From contig NZ_SLZQ01000001.1 in assembly GCF_004342585.1 (NCBI RefSeq), forward strand, positions 186,001 through 250,000: a stretch of DNA of 64,000 nucleotides, written 5' to 3'. A program made the translations under genes and the position numbers. Under the pieces are notes generated by a model, which saw nothing but the letters and a program-made list of their open reading frames with translations, did not search any database and was not told the origin of the DNA. Origin of the DNA: Paucimonas lemoignei. GTDB lineage: Bacteria > Pseudomonadota > Gammaproteobacteria > Burkholderiales > Burkholderiaceae_D. Of this stretch, positions 28,801 to 37,011 are shown one piece after another (position 1 is the stretch's first letter; every line of letters starts with the position of its first letter).

Positions 28801-29828
28801 CCTGCAGCCATATCATCGGCAAACCGAACGATACCGATGTCATCGAGATCATGCGCGATGCCAAGACCATCTACAGCCAGCAGCGCAGCGAACTGCAGCG
28901 TGCCTGGAGCGAGGCGTCCTGGCGCATCGCCCGCCTGCGCGACAATCCGGCTTGCGCCGATTCTGAATACGACCGCATTCTCGATACGCAGGATCCGGGC
29001 ATGACGCCCAAGCTGTCGTTCGACCCGCAGGAAGATATCGTTGCGCCGTTCATTGCAAGCGGCGTGCGGCCGAAAGTGGCGATCCTGCGCGAGCAGGGCG
29101 TCAATTCCCAGGTCGAGACCGCCTATGTGATGCACAAGGCGGGATTCACCGCCATCGACGTGCACATGAGTGACCTGATCGCTGGACGCGCGAAGCTCGA
29201 CGACTTCAAGGGCATGATCGCGGTGGGCGGGTTCTCGTACGGCGACGTGCTGGGCGCCGGTGAAGGCTGGGCCAAGACCATCCTGTTCAATGCGCAGCTG
29301 GCCGAGCAGTTTGCCGCCTTCTTCAATCGTGACGATACCTTCAGCCTGGGTATCTGCAATGGCTGCCAGATGATGAGCAACCTGAAGTCCATCATCCCGG
29401 GTGCGCACGACTGGCCGAAGTTCACGCGCAACAAGTCGGAGCAGTTCGAGGCGCGCTTCTCGATGGTCGAGCTGACCGATTCGCCATCGATTTTCTTTGA
29501 CGGCATGGCCGGCACGCAAACGCCGATCGCGGTGGCGCATGGAGAAGGCTTCGCCGACTTCTCGCAAACAGGCGATATCGACCGCGCCATCGTCGCCATG
29601 CGTTACGTCGACAATCGTGGCCAGGTGACGGAAACCTACCCGTTCAATCCGAACGGTTCGCCCAACGGCATTACGGCGGTGACCACGCCCGACGGTCGCT
29701 TCACCGTCATGATGCCGCATGCCGAGCGCGCATTCCGCACGGTGATCAATTCCTGGCACCCGGAGTCCTGGGGCGAGGATGCGCCGTGGATGCGGATGTT
29801 CCGCAATGCCCGCAAGTGGGTGGGGTAA
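25818..29828 (+). CDS. purL: Phosphoribosylformylglycinamidine synthase
   Basis: Fourth step of purine synthesis: FGAR + Gln + ATP to FGAM. This is the large single-chain form (1336 residues) of beta- and gammaproteobacteria. It has an N-terminal PurS-like domain, a linker, two AIRS-type ATP domains (motifs [20 protein letters not shown] and [14 protein letters not shown]) and a C-terminal class I glutaminase with nucleophile Cys in [12 protein letters not shown] and His/Glu in [10 protein letters not shown]. The N-terminus [14 protein letters not shown] is the usual family start. It is transcribed alone and ends at a strong hairpin. Confidence 0.98.
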   Translation: MLILPGSNALSAFRSQRLLSKLQDIEPAIVGVCGRYLHFIDSAVAPSQDEVGRLQAMLTYGDVFEGREDGDRFVVIPRFGTISPWASKATDIAHNCGMTEIHRIERGVVYYVQLKSGLLGGAKKLANPDAVAALLHDRMTESVLRNPEDAVGLFQELQAKPLAFVDVLGGGKAALQQANADLGLAMSDDEIDYLVNAFTQAKRNPTDVELMMFAQANSEHCRHKIFNAEWTIDGVKQDKSLFQMIKNTHQLQPKGTVVAYSDNSSVIEGATIPRFYPRGAEAGNEYKATDELTHILMKVETHNHPTAISPFPGASTGAGGEIRDEGATGRGAKPKAGLTGFTVSNLMITHAVQPWENARDVTEPVHERKPGEATIYGKPDRIASPLQIMIDGPLGGAAFNNEFGRPNLGGYFRTYEQNVGGMVAGYHKPIMIAGGMGNISALHTKKNDLPVGSLLIQLGGPGMRIGMGGSAASSMATGTNTADLDFDSVQRGNPEMQRRAQEVISACWALGEKNPILSIHDVGAGGLSNAFPEITNDAKRGAIFDLSRVPLEESGMAPKEIWSNESQERYVLAIAPDSLPLFDYLCKRERCPFAVVGTATEERQLKVVDPEHDNNPVDMPMEVLLGKPPKMHRDVTHVQRELPRLDLTGIDLLEASLRVLRLPTVADKSFLITIGDRTVGAMTVRDQMVGPWQVPVADCAVTAMTYEGYLGEAMAMGERTPLAVINAPASGRMAVGEAITNIAAAPITDISDIKLSANWMAACGQPGQDAALFDTVKAVGMELCPALGVSIPVGKDSLSMRTTWSDEEGAKSVTAPVSLIVSSFAPVTDIRRVLTPQIRKDVGDTVLIAIDLGRGKSRLGASAFAQVMQQIGNDAPDVDSPEDLKAFFNAIQQLNREGKLLAYHDRSDGGLFAALCEMAFAGRTGLSLNIDILAMDAGHAADSGEAKNWTTQVGERRNELTLRALFNEELGAVIQVKAEQKSEVMDVLRSYNLGACSHIIGKPNDTDVIEIMRDAKTIYSQQRSELQRAWSEASWRIARLRDNPACADSEYDRILDTQDPGMTPKLSFDPQEDIVAPFIASGVRPKVAILREQGVNSQVETAYVMHKAGFTAIDVHMSDLIAGRAKLDDFKGMIAVGGFSYGDVLGAGEGWAKTILFNAQLAEQFAAFFNRDDTFSLGICNGCQMMSNLKSIIPGAHDWPKFTRNKSEQFEARFSMVELTDSPSIFFDGMAGTQTPIAVAHGEGFADFSQTGDIDRAIVAMRYVDNRGQVTETYPFNPNGSPNGITAVTTPDGRFTVMMPHAERAFRTVINSWHPESWGEDAPWMRMFRNARKWVG

Positions 29829-29844
29829 TGTAACTGGCAAGAAG

Positions 29845-29870
29845 AACGGCGCTCCTCGGAGCGCCGTTTT
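29845..29870 (+). terminator. Intrinsic terminator after purL
   Basis: AACGGCGCTC (29845-29854) pairs with GAGCGCCGTT (29859-29868), followed by a short T-run. The same stem core (ACGGCGCTCC) recurs at the parvulin terminator near 30675. Confidence 0.85.
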
Positions 29871-29973
29871 CATTTGATGGGCCGGGCACTGTCGTTTCAA
29901 ATGGCGACCAGGCGCCTTCACGGATTCTTATAGCTTTCACGGTGCTGGGATGAATGGAATCGCCGCTAAATTT

Positions 29974-30429
29974 TCAGGCGGCGGTATGGGAATCGATTGC
30001 CTTGCGCAAGGCACAAACGATGTCTTCCGTATTGCCAGACAGGACACGATCAAGCAGGGGATAGAGCATTTTTTCTTCCTTCTGGCTGTGCTGCTGCATC
30101 AGCAGAGTGAGGGTTTCCGCATGCAAGAGAAAATCGGCGGGCTCCCGGCGATGTAAGGCATCCTGCAGGCGCGTGACAATTCCCTTGATGCGTTGATGCT
30201 CGGTGCACAGGATCTTGATCGGTAGAGCGGCTTCGGAAAAGATTTCCCCAAACGCGGGAAATACAATGCTTTCTTCGCCTTCGAGGTGCGCGATGAATGC
30301 GGCATGGAAGTGCTGGAATTCGATTTCCGCCTGCTGCCACTCGTGTTTTGCGATGCTGGTTTCCACCTTGTCGAACAAGTCGTCGCAGCACTTGTGGTCG
30401 TATTCCAGGTATTCGCAAATGGTTTGCAT
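29974..30429 (-). CDS. Hemerythrin-like domain protein
   Basis: A 151-residue four-helix protein likely to bind a non-haem di-iron centre. Ligand-type residues fall in the right places: DHKCCDDLFD near the N-terminus (His12), HFHAAFIAHLEGEESIVFP, TEHQRIKG and MQQHSQKEEKMLYPLLD. Homologues are linked to oxygen or nitric-oxide sensing and iron-centre repair; the role here is unknown. The ATG at 30429 has GGAG eight bases upstream and is chosen over a 12-residue extension. A 26-bp perfect palindrome sits 52-77 bases before the start. It is single-gene and convergent with purL. Confidence 0.85.
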   Translation of the reverse strand: MQTICEYLEYDHKCCDDLFDKVETSIAKHEWQQAEIEFQHFHAAFIAHLEGEESIVFPAFGEIFSEAALPIKILCTEHQRIKGIVTRLQDALHRREPADFLLHAETLTLLMQQHSQKEEKMLYPLLDRVLSGNTEDIVCALRKAIDSHTAA

Positions 30430-30457
30430 GGCTGAATCTCCAAAGAAGCAATGCGGC

Positions 30458-30506
30458 ATTGTCAACCCGATGGAGCCGACAATTCCTTAATCTAGATTAA
30501 GGAATT
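30458..30506 (-). promoter_or_regulatory. Palindromic operator and candidate promoter of the hemerythrin gene
   Basis: 30481-30506 is a 26-bp perfect palindrome with half-site AATTCCTTAATCT and a CTAG centre. Reading the minus strand, GACAAT (30463-30458) is a fair -10, predicting a start near 30451 and placing the palindrome centre at about -42. That is the geometry of a class II CRP/FNR-family activator site. The core TTAAT-N4-ATTAA resembles, but differs from, the FNR-type TTGAT-N4-ATCAA. A repressor site is equally possible. Confidence 0.55.
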
Positions 30507-30658
30507 CAATATGAATATGTGCATTTGGAAATTAAATCAGCGCTGGAGCTTTGAAGTGGGAGCGACAAATTGGAGTGCAGGCCGATGCGGCAAGCTTTGC
30601 AGTCAAACCAGGCGGGCAATGTAAAGCAAGTTTAAAAAAACAGGTCTGGAAACTCATA

Positions 30659-30692
30659 AAAAAACGGCGCTCCGTCGTGGAGCGCCGTTTTC
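30659..30692 (-). terminator. Terminator after the parvulin gene (end of selO operon)
   Basis: AAAACGGCGCTCC (30661-30673) pairs with GGAGCGCCGTTTT (30679-30691) around GTCGT. On the minus strand the stem runs into a long T-tract, 16 bases after the parvulin stop. The A/T-rich flanks on both sides would also let it work for plus-strand transcription. Confidence 0.9.
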
Positions 30693-30707
30693 CGTAATCT
30701 TGCTGAC

Positions 30708-31484
30708 TTACTTGACCGAAGCCTTGGACTTCAACTCTTGCTGGAAAGCCTGCAGCTTCTTCTGCTGGATCGACTCGGCGATCTGCGGCTTGACTTCTTC
30801 CAGCGCCGGGATCTTGGCGGCGCGGACATCATCCAGCTTGATCACGTGGTAACCGAACTGGGTCTTGACCGGCGTGTCGGTGAACTGGCCTTTTTGCAGG
30901 CCGGTCATGGCGTCAGAGAAAGGCTTGACGAAAGCCGAAGGCGAAGCCCAGTCGAGGCTGCCGCCGTTAGCTGCGGAACCCGGATCCTTGGATTGCTTGG
31001 CCAGCTCTTCGAACTTGGCGCCGCTCTTCAGCTTGGCGATGATGGCCTTGGCATCTTCTTCCTTTTCCACCAGGATGTGGCGGGCCAGGTATTCCTTGTC
31101 GCCAGCCTGTGCCTTGAACTTGTCGTATTCAGCCTTGACTTCGGCGTCCGAAACCGGGTTCTTCTTCAGGAAGTCGCCGATCAGAGCGCGGATCACGATT
31201 GCCTGGCGAGCGATGTCCAGCTGGTTCTTGACGTCGGGGCTGTTGGAAAGACCACGCTTGTCGGCTTCCTGCATGAGGATTTCGCGGTTGATCAATTCTT
31301 CCTTGATCATGGCGCGCAGTTCCGGGGTGTCCTTCTGGCCCTGGGAGGACATCTGCTTGGCCATGGTGTCGACGCGCGAAGATGGGATCGGCTTGCCGTT
31401 GACGACAGCAACGTTTTGCGCCAGCACGGGCAGCGCGACGGCTGCGAGAAGCGTAACCAGCAAGCGGGCGGGTTTCAATGTCAT
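30708..31484 (-). CDS. Periplasmic parvulin-type peptidyl-prolyl isomerase
   Basis: A 258-residue exported foldase. A signal peptide (LLVTLLAAVALPVLAQ) leads to an N-terminal SurA-like helical segment. One parvulin domain follows with the marks LARHILVEKEEDA, GSLDWASPSAFVKPF and QFGYHVIKLDDV, then a short Lys/Gln-rich tail. It resembles the PpiC/PrsA-type proteins common in Burkholderiales rather than full SurA, since there is only one domain. It is the last gene of a minus-strand operon, 51 bases after bolA, and is followed by a strong terminator. Confidence 0.9.
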   Translation of the reverse strand: MTLKPARLLVTLLAAVALPVLAQNVAVVNGKPIPSSRVDTMAKQMSSQGQKDTPELRAMIKEELINREILMQEADKRGLSNSPDVKNQLDIARQAIVIRALIGDFLKKNPVSDAEVKAEYDKFKAQAGDKEYLARHILVEKEEDAKAIIAKLKSGAKFEELAKQSKDPGSAANGGSLDWASPSAFVKPFSDAMTGLQKGQFTDTPVKTQFGYHVIKLDDVRAAKIPALEEVKPQIAESIQQKKLQAFQQELKSKASVK

Positions 31485-31535
31485 TCTTTTTTCCTAACAG
31501 GGAAGTTAAAAAACGTTCAATTATACACTTGGCGT

Positions 31536-31811
31536 CTATTGTTGAATTTCTGACGGCGCCAGAGCGGTGATGTTGAGCGCGTGTATTTCCGTCTGCATCA
31601 AATCACGGAGGCAATCATACACCAGTCGGTGGCGAGTAATGCGATTTTGACCTTCGAAGCGGGTCGATACCAGGCGCAACCGATAATGGCCCGCGCCGGA
31701 CGCCGCGCCGGCATGGCCGGCATGTTTGGAGGAATCGTCTTCAAGTCGGCATTCGAGAGGAGAAAATGCCTGGCTGACGAGCGACAGGATACGTTCTTCG
31801 CGCGGGCTCAT
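31536..31811 (-). CDS. bolA: BolA family protein
   Basis: A small 91-residue protein of the BolA fold, which in other bacteria partners monothiol glutaredoxins in iron-sulfur handling and affects cell shape under stress. Visible family marks are LSLVSQAFSPLECRLEDDS near the start, HYRLRLVSTRFEGQNRITRHRLVYDCL (the His-containing core) and the C-terminal EIHALNITALAPSE. The insertion KHAGHAGAASGAG is Gly/Ala-rich. The start ATG at 31811 shares its A with the TAA stop of yciB (TAATG), so translation is coupled. A longer frame upstream lies within yciB and is rejected. Confidence 0.88.
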   Translation of the reverse strand: MSPREERILSLVSQAFSPLECRLEDDSSKHAGHAGAASGAGHYRLRLVSTRFEGQNRITRHRLVYDCLRDLMQTEIHALNITALAPSEIQQ

Positions 31812-32440
31812 TACGCTTCCTCCTTGATATATTTCGACAGGAACAGGCTTTGGCCCACGGCGAAGATGATCATCAGAGCGGTAAAGCCGAACATTTTGAA
31901 ATTGACCCATGCCGCTTCCGACAATCCAAAGGCGAAGGCGACGCACAGGTTAATGATGCCCATGACGACGAAGAAGACCGCCCAGGAGAGGTTCAGCTTG
32001 AACCACACAGGTTCCGGCAGGGTGATCTGCTTGCCCAGCATGCTTTTGATGAGGTTCTTGCGGAACGCGAACTGCCCGATCAGCAGAGCTGCGCCAAAGC
32101 ACCAGTACAGGATGGTCGGCTTCCACTTGATGAAGTTCGGGTTGTTGAAATAAATGGTCGCGCCGCCGAAGACAGTGATGATGGCCAGGGAAAGCCACAG
32201 CATGGCATCGATTTTCTTGCGGCGGACCAGCATGTAGCCGATCTGGGTGAAGCTGGCCAAGATGGCGACCGCGGTCGCCAGCAGAATGGGGGCATGGCTG
32301 CCCGCCAGCGTGCCGCCGGCCATGAAACCGGACAGGTATTGCGTCAGCAGCGCCTGGGCAGCCTCGGGATTGCCTTGTCCCCATTTGAAGATGACGAAAA
32401 ACAGGATGACGGGAAATAGGTCGAACAGGAATTTCTTCAT
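31811..32440 (-). CDS. yciB: Intracellular septation protein A / YciB family membrane protein
   Basis: A 209-residue polytopic inner-membrane protein with about five hydrophobic segments, starting [20 protein letters not shown], a highly typical opening for the YciB/IspZ family. Homologues affect septation and envelope integrity, and the molecular activity is not settled. It overlaps msrB upstream (ATGA) and bolA downstream (TAATG), so it is embedded in the selO-msrB-yciB-bolA operon. Confidence 0.93.
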   Translation of the reverse strand: MKKFLFDLFPVILFFVIFKWGQGNPEAAQALLTQYLSGFMAGGTLAGSHAPILLATAVAILASFTQIGYMLVRRKKIDAMLWLSLAIITVFGGATIYFNNPNFIKWKPTILYWCFGAALLIGQFAFRKNLIKSMLGKQITLPEPVWFKLNLSWAVFFVVMGIINLCVAFAFGLSEAAWVNFKMFGFTALMIIFAVGQSLFLSKYIKEEA

Positions 32441-32856
32441 GGTTGATTCTGGTTGTTTTCAGGCAGCGGTTCAAATCGCAGCGAAGCGGAGTTGATGCAA
32501 TAGCGCAGGCCGGTCGGCGGCGGACCGTCGGGGAAGACATGTCCGAGATGGGCATCGCAAACCTTGCAGATGATTTCGGTGCGGATCATGCCATGGGATC
32601 GGTCGACTTTTTCCTCGACCTTGTCCGGGTCGAGCGGGCGGAAATAGCTGGGCCAGCCGCAGCCGGATTCGAACTTGGCATCGGATTCGAACAGCGGCGT
32701 GCCGCAGCAAACGCAGCGGTAAATGCCATGTTCATGGTGATCCCAGTAGCGGCCGGTAAAGGCGCGCTCGGTGGCGGCGTGACGCGTGACTTCATACTCG
32801 AGCGGATCGAGCGTGGCGCGCCATTCGGCATCGGTTTTACGTACTTTGTCTGTCAT
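32437..32856 (-). CDS. msrB: Peptide-methionine (R)-S-oxide reductase MsrB
   Basis: Repairs oxidised methionine (R-epimer) using thioredoxin. It has 139 residues. Zinc ligands stand in CVCCG and [10 protein letters not shown], the substrate region is SGCGWPSYF, and the catalytic cysteine is in [12 protein letters not shown]. The ATG at 32856 overlaps the selO stop (ATGA) and gives [12 protein letters not shown]; an upstream TTG at 32865 is less likely. Its stop overlaps the yciB start. Coupling to SelO, a redox-linked AMPylator, gives the operon an oxidative-stress theme. Confidence 0.95.
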   Translation of the reverse strand: MTDKVRKTDAEWRATLDPLEYEVTRHAATERAFTGRYWDHHEHGIYRCVCCGTPLFESDAKFESGCGWPSYFRPLDPDKVEEKVDRSHGMIRTEIICKVCDAHLGHVFPDGPPPTGLRYCINSASLRFEPLPENNQNQP

Positions 32857-34364
32857 GATGAACAACTCACTTCCAGGTGGCTGGCCCAGTCCGGCGGCAG
32901 CGCGGCATAGGCTTCGTTTTCGGGTTGATCGTCAAAGGGACGTTCCAGTACCTTCTGCAATCGGGCGATTTCCGAAAAATCCTTGTTTTGCGCCTTGTCG
33001 ATGGCAACCTGCGCCAGGTAGTTACGCAAGACATATTTCGGATTGACGGCATGCATGGCAGCGCGACGTACTGCATCGCTGCTGCTGCCGTTATCAATTT
33101 CGCGGCCTAATCTTAGCCTATATTGGCTAGCCCAGGCGTCAAAGGCGGCACGGTCGATGAACAGGTCGCGCAGCGGTGCGTCGGCAGCAGGATTATCCCG
33201 CTGCAGGTCGCCCAGCCTGCGGAAAAACAGCGTGAAATCGACGTGATTGTCCTGCATGAGCTTGAACGTCGCGTTGATCAGCTCGTCATCTTCATCCTGG
33301 TCGGTTTGCAGGCCCAGCTTTGCGTGCAGCAGCACATCGATTTTTTCCTGGTAAGCGGAAGCAAAGCCGGCCAGCGCGGCATGTACATCGTCGACTTCAC
33401 CGATCAATGGCAGGAGCGCCTGGCCCAGCGCATAGCAATTCCAGTGGCAGATCTTCGGCTGCATCGAGTAGGCATAGCGGCCCTGGGTATCGCTGTGGTT
33501 GCAGATGTGGTTGGCATCGAAGGCTTCCATGAAACCGAACGGGCCGTAATCGATGGTAATGCCGAGGATCGACATGTTGTCGGTATTAAGAACGCCATGC
33601 ATGAAGCCGACTGCCTGCCAGTGCGCCACCAGTTCGGCGGTGCGGCGCGTCACTTCGGTCAGCAAGGCCTGATATGGCTTGTCCGCATCGCGTAGCTCGG
33701 GGTAGAACCTGGCAATCACATAATCGGCCAAGGTTTTGAGCTGGTCCGGCTGATCGCGGTAATACCAGTGTTCGAATGAGCCGAAGCGGATGAAGCTGGG
33801 CGCCAGGCGCGTGGCGACCGCGGCCGTTTCCGGGCGTTCGCGCATGACCAGTTCGTCGGAGCCGACTACGCACAGCGCGCGCGAGGTCGGAATGCCGAGT
33901 GCGGCCATCGCTTCCGAACACAGGTATTCTCGAATCGACGAGCGCAGCACGGCGCGGCCATCACCCATGCGGGAATAGGGCGTCAATCCGGCGCCCTTGA
34001 GCTGGATTTCCAGCATGCCGCCGCTTGCATCGGCAGGTACTTCACCCAGCAGGATGGCGCGTCCGTCGCCCAGTTGCCCGGCCCATACGCCGAACTGGTG
34101 GCCGGAATACACGGCCGACAGCGGCTGGGTGCCGGCAGGGATGCGGTTGCCGGCAAAGGCGGAGATGAATTCCGGCTGGGCGAATTCCGCCGGATCCAGG
34201 CCGATCAGTTCGGCGACAGCCGGGCTCGCGCAAACCAGATAGGGATTCGGCAACGGGGTGGGCTGAAGGCGCGTATAGAACGCCGGCGGCAGCGCAGCAT
34301 ACGAATGGCTGAACGGCAGCTGGTCCACGCTGTGACGTGCCGGCGCAAAACCGGGAGCATTCAT
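32853..34364 (-). CDS. selO: Protein adenylyltransferase SelO (YdiU family)
   Basis: A pseudokinase-fold enzyme that transfers AMP to Ser/Thr/Tyr of target proteins during oxidative stress. The 503 residues include [23 protein letters not shown] (nucleotide loop), [58 protein letters not shown] (the DNxx and metal-binding DYGPFGF motif) and a C-terminal [12 protein letters not shown]. There is no selenocysteine; the extreme C-terminus reads LEVSCSS with an ordinary cysteine. GAGGAA precedes the ATG at 34364. It is the first gene of the overlapping selO-msrB-yciB-bolA operon. Confidence 0.95.
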   Translation of the reverse strand: MNAPGFAPARHSVDQLPFSHSYAALPPAFYTRLQPTPLPNPYLVCASPAVAELIGLDPAEFAQPEFISAFAGNRIPAGTQPLSAVYSGHQFGVWAGQLGDGRAILLGEVPADASGGMLEIQLKGAGLTPYSRMGDGRAVLRSSIREYLCSEAMAALGIPTSRALCVVGSDELVMRERPETAAVATRLAPSFIRFGSFEHWYYRDQPDQLKTLADYVIARFYPELRDADKPYQALLTEVTRRTAELVAHWQAVGFMHGVLNTDNMSILGITIDYGPFGFMEAFDANHICNHSDTQGRYAYSMQPKICHWNCYALGQALLPLIGEVDDVHAALAGFASAYQEKIDVLLHAKLGLQTDQDEDDELINATFKLMQDNHVDFTLFFRRLGDLQRDNPAADAPLRDLFIDRAAFDAWASQYRLRLGREIDNGSSSDAVRRAAMHAVNPKYVLRNYLAQVAIDKAQNKDFSEIARLQKVLERPFDDQPENEAYAALPPDWASHLEVSCSS

Positions 34365-34739
34365 GGGAAATTCCTCGGGCTGGTGGAGCTTGCCTTGGTA
34401 AAAGTCAGGTAAGTTAAGTGCATTCCCTATTTTGACAGAATCGGTTCAAACGTACCGGCGGCACTGCCTTTCAAGATGGCTACATGTAAATCGGTGGGCA
34501 TGGATTTCGCCTAATCTTTCTGTTGGGCACAGATACCAAGAGCAATAGGCAGGTATTGCGCAGGTGTTTCTCGTTACCTGACTGGCTCAGGATCTATGCC
34601 TTGCAATGATCCGAAGTCAACCAAAATGAGATAACCAATGTAACCAGTAGTTACTTTCTAATGCCTTGGGCCTTTACAGTTATTGTTACTCTAGTTATGC
34701 TCAAGAAAAACTAGCATAAAAGCAGGGGAGAGATTTTTC
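34365..34739. other. Divergent control region between selO and the ABC importer
   Basis: 375 bases without a gene. On the plus strand near the ABC operon there is a promoter candidate (34673-34701). Just upstream is an inverted repeat GTAAC-N5-GTTAC (34640-34654), overlapped by a direct repeat of TAACCA (34632 and 34641), which could be an operator. A TTGACA (34432-34437) further upstream has no matching -10 that I could confirm. The minus-strand selO promoter was not located. Confidence 0.45.
34673..34701 (+). promoter_or_regulatory. Promoter candidate of the LIV-type ABC operon
   Basis: -35 TTTACA (34673-34678), a 17-base spacer and -10 TATGCT (34696-34701). This predicts a start about 33 bases before the ATG at 34740. 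The inverted repeat GTAAC-N5-GTTAC ends 18 bases upstream of the -35. Confidence 0.55.
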
Positions 34740-35978
34740 ATGTTGACCATTCGGGCGTGTAGCGCTGCCATAGGATTGGGCGCTGCGCTGGCGTGTCCGG
34801 CCGTCCTGGCCGAGCAAGTCAAGATCGCCTTTATCGAATCCTTGTCCGGCCCATTCGCACCTGTCGGGCAAAACCTGCTGAGGAGTTGGGAAAGCATGGC
34901 GGAGCTGGCTAACGCTGGCAAGTGGGCGGGCGATCATCAATTCAGCATTGCCGGGTTCGATAACAAGGGCAGTCCGCAGGAGTCGCTCAACCAGTTGCGC
35001 ACCGCTATCGACCAGGGATACCGCTATATCGCCCAGGGCAGCAGTTCCGGCGTCGGCCTGGCGCTGATCGAGGCGATCAATAAGCATAACCAGCGCAATC
35101 CGGGCAGGGAAGTGATCTACCTGAATTACGGCGCCAGCGACCCGGACATGACCAATTCGCGTTGCAGCTTCTGGCATTTCCGTTTCGACGCCAATTCGGA
35201 CATGAAGCTCGAAGCACTGACGACCTACATCGCGGCGCAAAAGGATGTCAAAAAGGTCTACGTGATCGGCCAGAACTACAGCTTTGGCCATCAGGTTTCG
35301 CGGGCGGTGAAGGATTACCTCAAGCGCAAGCGCCCGCAAGTGCAGATCGTCGGCGATGACTTGCACCCGATCGGCCAAGTCAAGGACTTCTCGCCCTACA
35401 TTTCCAAGATCAAGGCTTCCGGCGCCGATTCCGTCGTGACCGGCAACTGGGGTGCGGATCTCGCGCTGCTGATCAAGGCTGCCAAGGATGCAGATCTGAA
35501 GGCGAATTTTTACACGCTGTATGCCGGCACCACCGGCGTGCCGACTGCGATCGGCGCGGCGGGCGCGGGACGGATGAAGATGGTCGCCTACTGGCACCCG
35601 AACAATGAAGCGTTTTCCGGCAGCGAAATCGTCACTGCCTTCAAGGAAAAATACAACGACGATTTCTATGGCATGGCGACTTATACCGCCACGGCCATGC
35701 TGTCCAAGGCGATTCGTGAAAGCGGCTCGACCGATCCGGTGAAGGTGGCGATGCGCATGTCCGGCATGAAAATCAAAAGCCTGAACGGCGATGTCGAAAT
35801 GCGTAAGACGGACCACCAGTTGCAGCAGCCGCTGTATGTCGTCAGCTGGACCAGGACGGATGGCAAGCAGGTAAAGTTTGACCAGGAAAATACGGGCTAT
35901 GGCTGGAAAACCGAGAAAAAAATCGATACCTGGGTCGCGAGCCAGCCGACATCCTGCCAGATGAAGCGGCCGGGCTAA
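34740..35978 (+). CDS. LIV-type ABC transporter substrate-binding protein
   Basis: Periplasmic ligand-binding protein of a branched-chain-amino-acid-type importer, 412 residues. A signal peptide ends near VLAEQ. The type I binding fold starts VKIAFIESLSGPFAPVGQNLLRS, with GQNYSFGHQVSRAVKDY and a C-terminal region ending in a Cys-containing tail. The strong Shine-Dalgarno AGGGGAGAG precedes the ATG. It is the first of five genes (binding protein, two permeases, two ATPases). LIV-family members also carry urea, amides and aromatic acids, and the ligand cannot be told from sequence. Confidence 0.88.
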   Translation: MLTIRACSAAIGLGAALACPAVLAEQVKIAFIESLSGPFAPVGQNLLRSWESMAELANAGKWAGDHQFSIAGFDNKGSPQESLNQLRTAIDQGYRYIAQGSSSGVGLALIEAINKHNQRNPGREVIYLNYGASDPDMTNSRCSFWHFRFDANSDMKLEALTTYIAAQKDVKKVYVIGQNYSFGHQVSRAVKDYLKRKRPQVQIVGDDLHPIGQVKDFSPYISKIKASGADSVVTGNWGADLALLIKAAKDADLKANFYTLYAGTTGVPTAIGAAGAGRMKMVAYWHPNNEAFSGSEIVTAFKEKYNDDFYGMATYTATAMLSKAIRESGSTDPVKVAMRMSGMKIKSLNGDVEMRKTDHQLQQPLYVVSWTRTDGKQVKFDQENTGYGWKTEKKIDTWVASQPTSCQMKRPG

Positions 35979-36059
35979 GCCATATTCAGGCATCGTCAGG
36001 GCGGTTTCCGCTAGAATACGCGCTTCTCCGGACCAGGCTTCTATCTAAACGCGTAGCAC

Positions 36060-37007
36060 GTGGAATTCATCCTCATCACCCTGTTGAATGGCTTGAGCTA
36101 TGGCTTGCTGCTCTTCATGCTGTCGGCGGGCCTGACGCTTATCTACAGCATGATGGGGGTGCTCAATTTTGCGCATGCCAGCTTTTACATGCTGGGCGCC
36201 TATCTTGCCTATACAGTCACCAGCCACATCGGTTATTGGCCTGCTCTGATCGTAGCGCCGCTGGCGATCGGCGTGCTGGGCGCCCTGGTCGAGCGCCATG
36301 CTCTGCGCGCGGTTCGCCGGCACGGGCATCTGGCGGAATTATTGTTCACTTTCGGTCTGGCGTACGTGCTGGTTGAAGTGGTGCAATTGATCTGGGGACG
36401 CGCCGCCGTCCCCTATCGCGTGCCGCCGATTCTGGACCAGCCACTGTTTACTCTGTATTCCACCACGTTTCCCGCCTATCGCGGCTTCATGATGCTGATT
36501 GCGGTATTGATGATGCTGGCGATTCACCTGCTGTTCAGCAGAACCCGCATCGGGCTAGTGATCCGTGCCGCGCTCACTCATCCGCAGATGGTGCAATCGC
36601 TTGGGCATGATGTTCCGCGCGTGACGATGCTCGTATTCGGCGGCGGATGCGCGCTGGCCGCACTGGCCGGCGTCATCGGCGGCAATGCATTCGTGACCGA
36701 ACCGGCCATGGCTGGCGCGGTCGGCAGCATTATCTTTGTCGTAGTGGTCGTAGGCGGGCTCGGCTCGCTGGCGGGAGCATTCCTCGCGTCGCTGCTCATC
36801 GGGATCGTGCAGACCCTTGCGGTGACGCTGGATTATTCGCTGCTGGGCTTGCTGAAAACGATCGGCATCGCGCCGGAATCGCGGATAGCCGGGAATGCGC
36901 TTCTCAATTTGACGATCGCGCAAGTCGCGCCGATTCTTCCTTATCTCCTGCTGATCGTGGTCATGCTGTTGCGGCCGCGCGGCTTGCTCGGCGTGCGAGG
37001 AGATTAA
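36060..37007 (+). CDS. LIV-type ABC transporter permease, LivH-like
   Basis: A 315-residue inner-membrane permease with eight or so hydrophobic segments. The opening (GTG)EFILITLLNGLSYGLLLFML and MGVLNFAHASFYMLGAYLAY are typical of LivH, and the C-terminal LLIVVMLLRPRGLLG is the family tail. The GTG at 36060 is the start by comparison with the family, although no strong Shine-Dalgarno precedes it. The 81-base gap from the binding-protein gene contains a TAGAAT box, so an internal promoter is possible. The LivM-like gene starts four bases after the stop. Confidence 0.9.
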   Translation: MEFILITLLNGLSYGLLLFMLSAGLTLIYSMMGVLNFAHASFYMLGAYLAYTVTSHIGYWPALIVAPLAIGVLGALVERHALRAVRRHGHLAELLFTFGLAYVLVEVVQLIWGRAAVPYRVPPILDQPLFTLYSTTFPAYRGFMMLIAVLMMLAIHLLFSRTRIGLVIRAALTHPQMVQSLGHDVPRVTMLVFGGGCALAALAGVIGGNAFVTEPAMAGAVGSIIFVVVVVGGLGSLAGAFLASLLIGIVQTLAVTLDYSLLGLLKTIGIAPESRIAGNALLNLTIAQVAPILPYLLLIVVMLLRPRGLLGVRGD

Positions 37008-37011
37008 GGCG

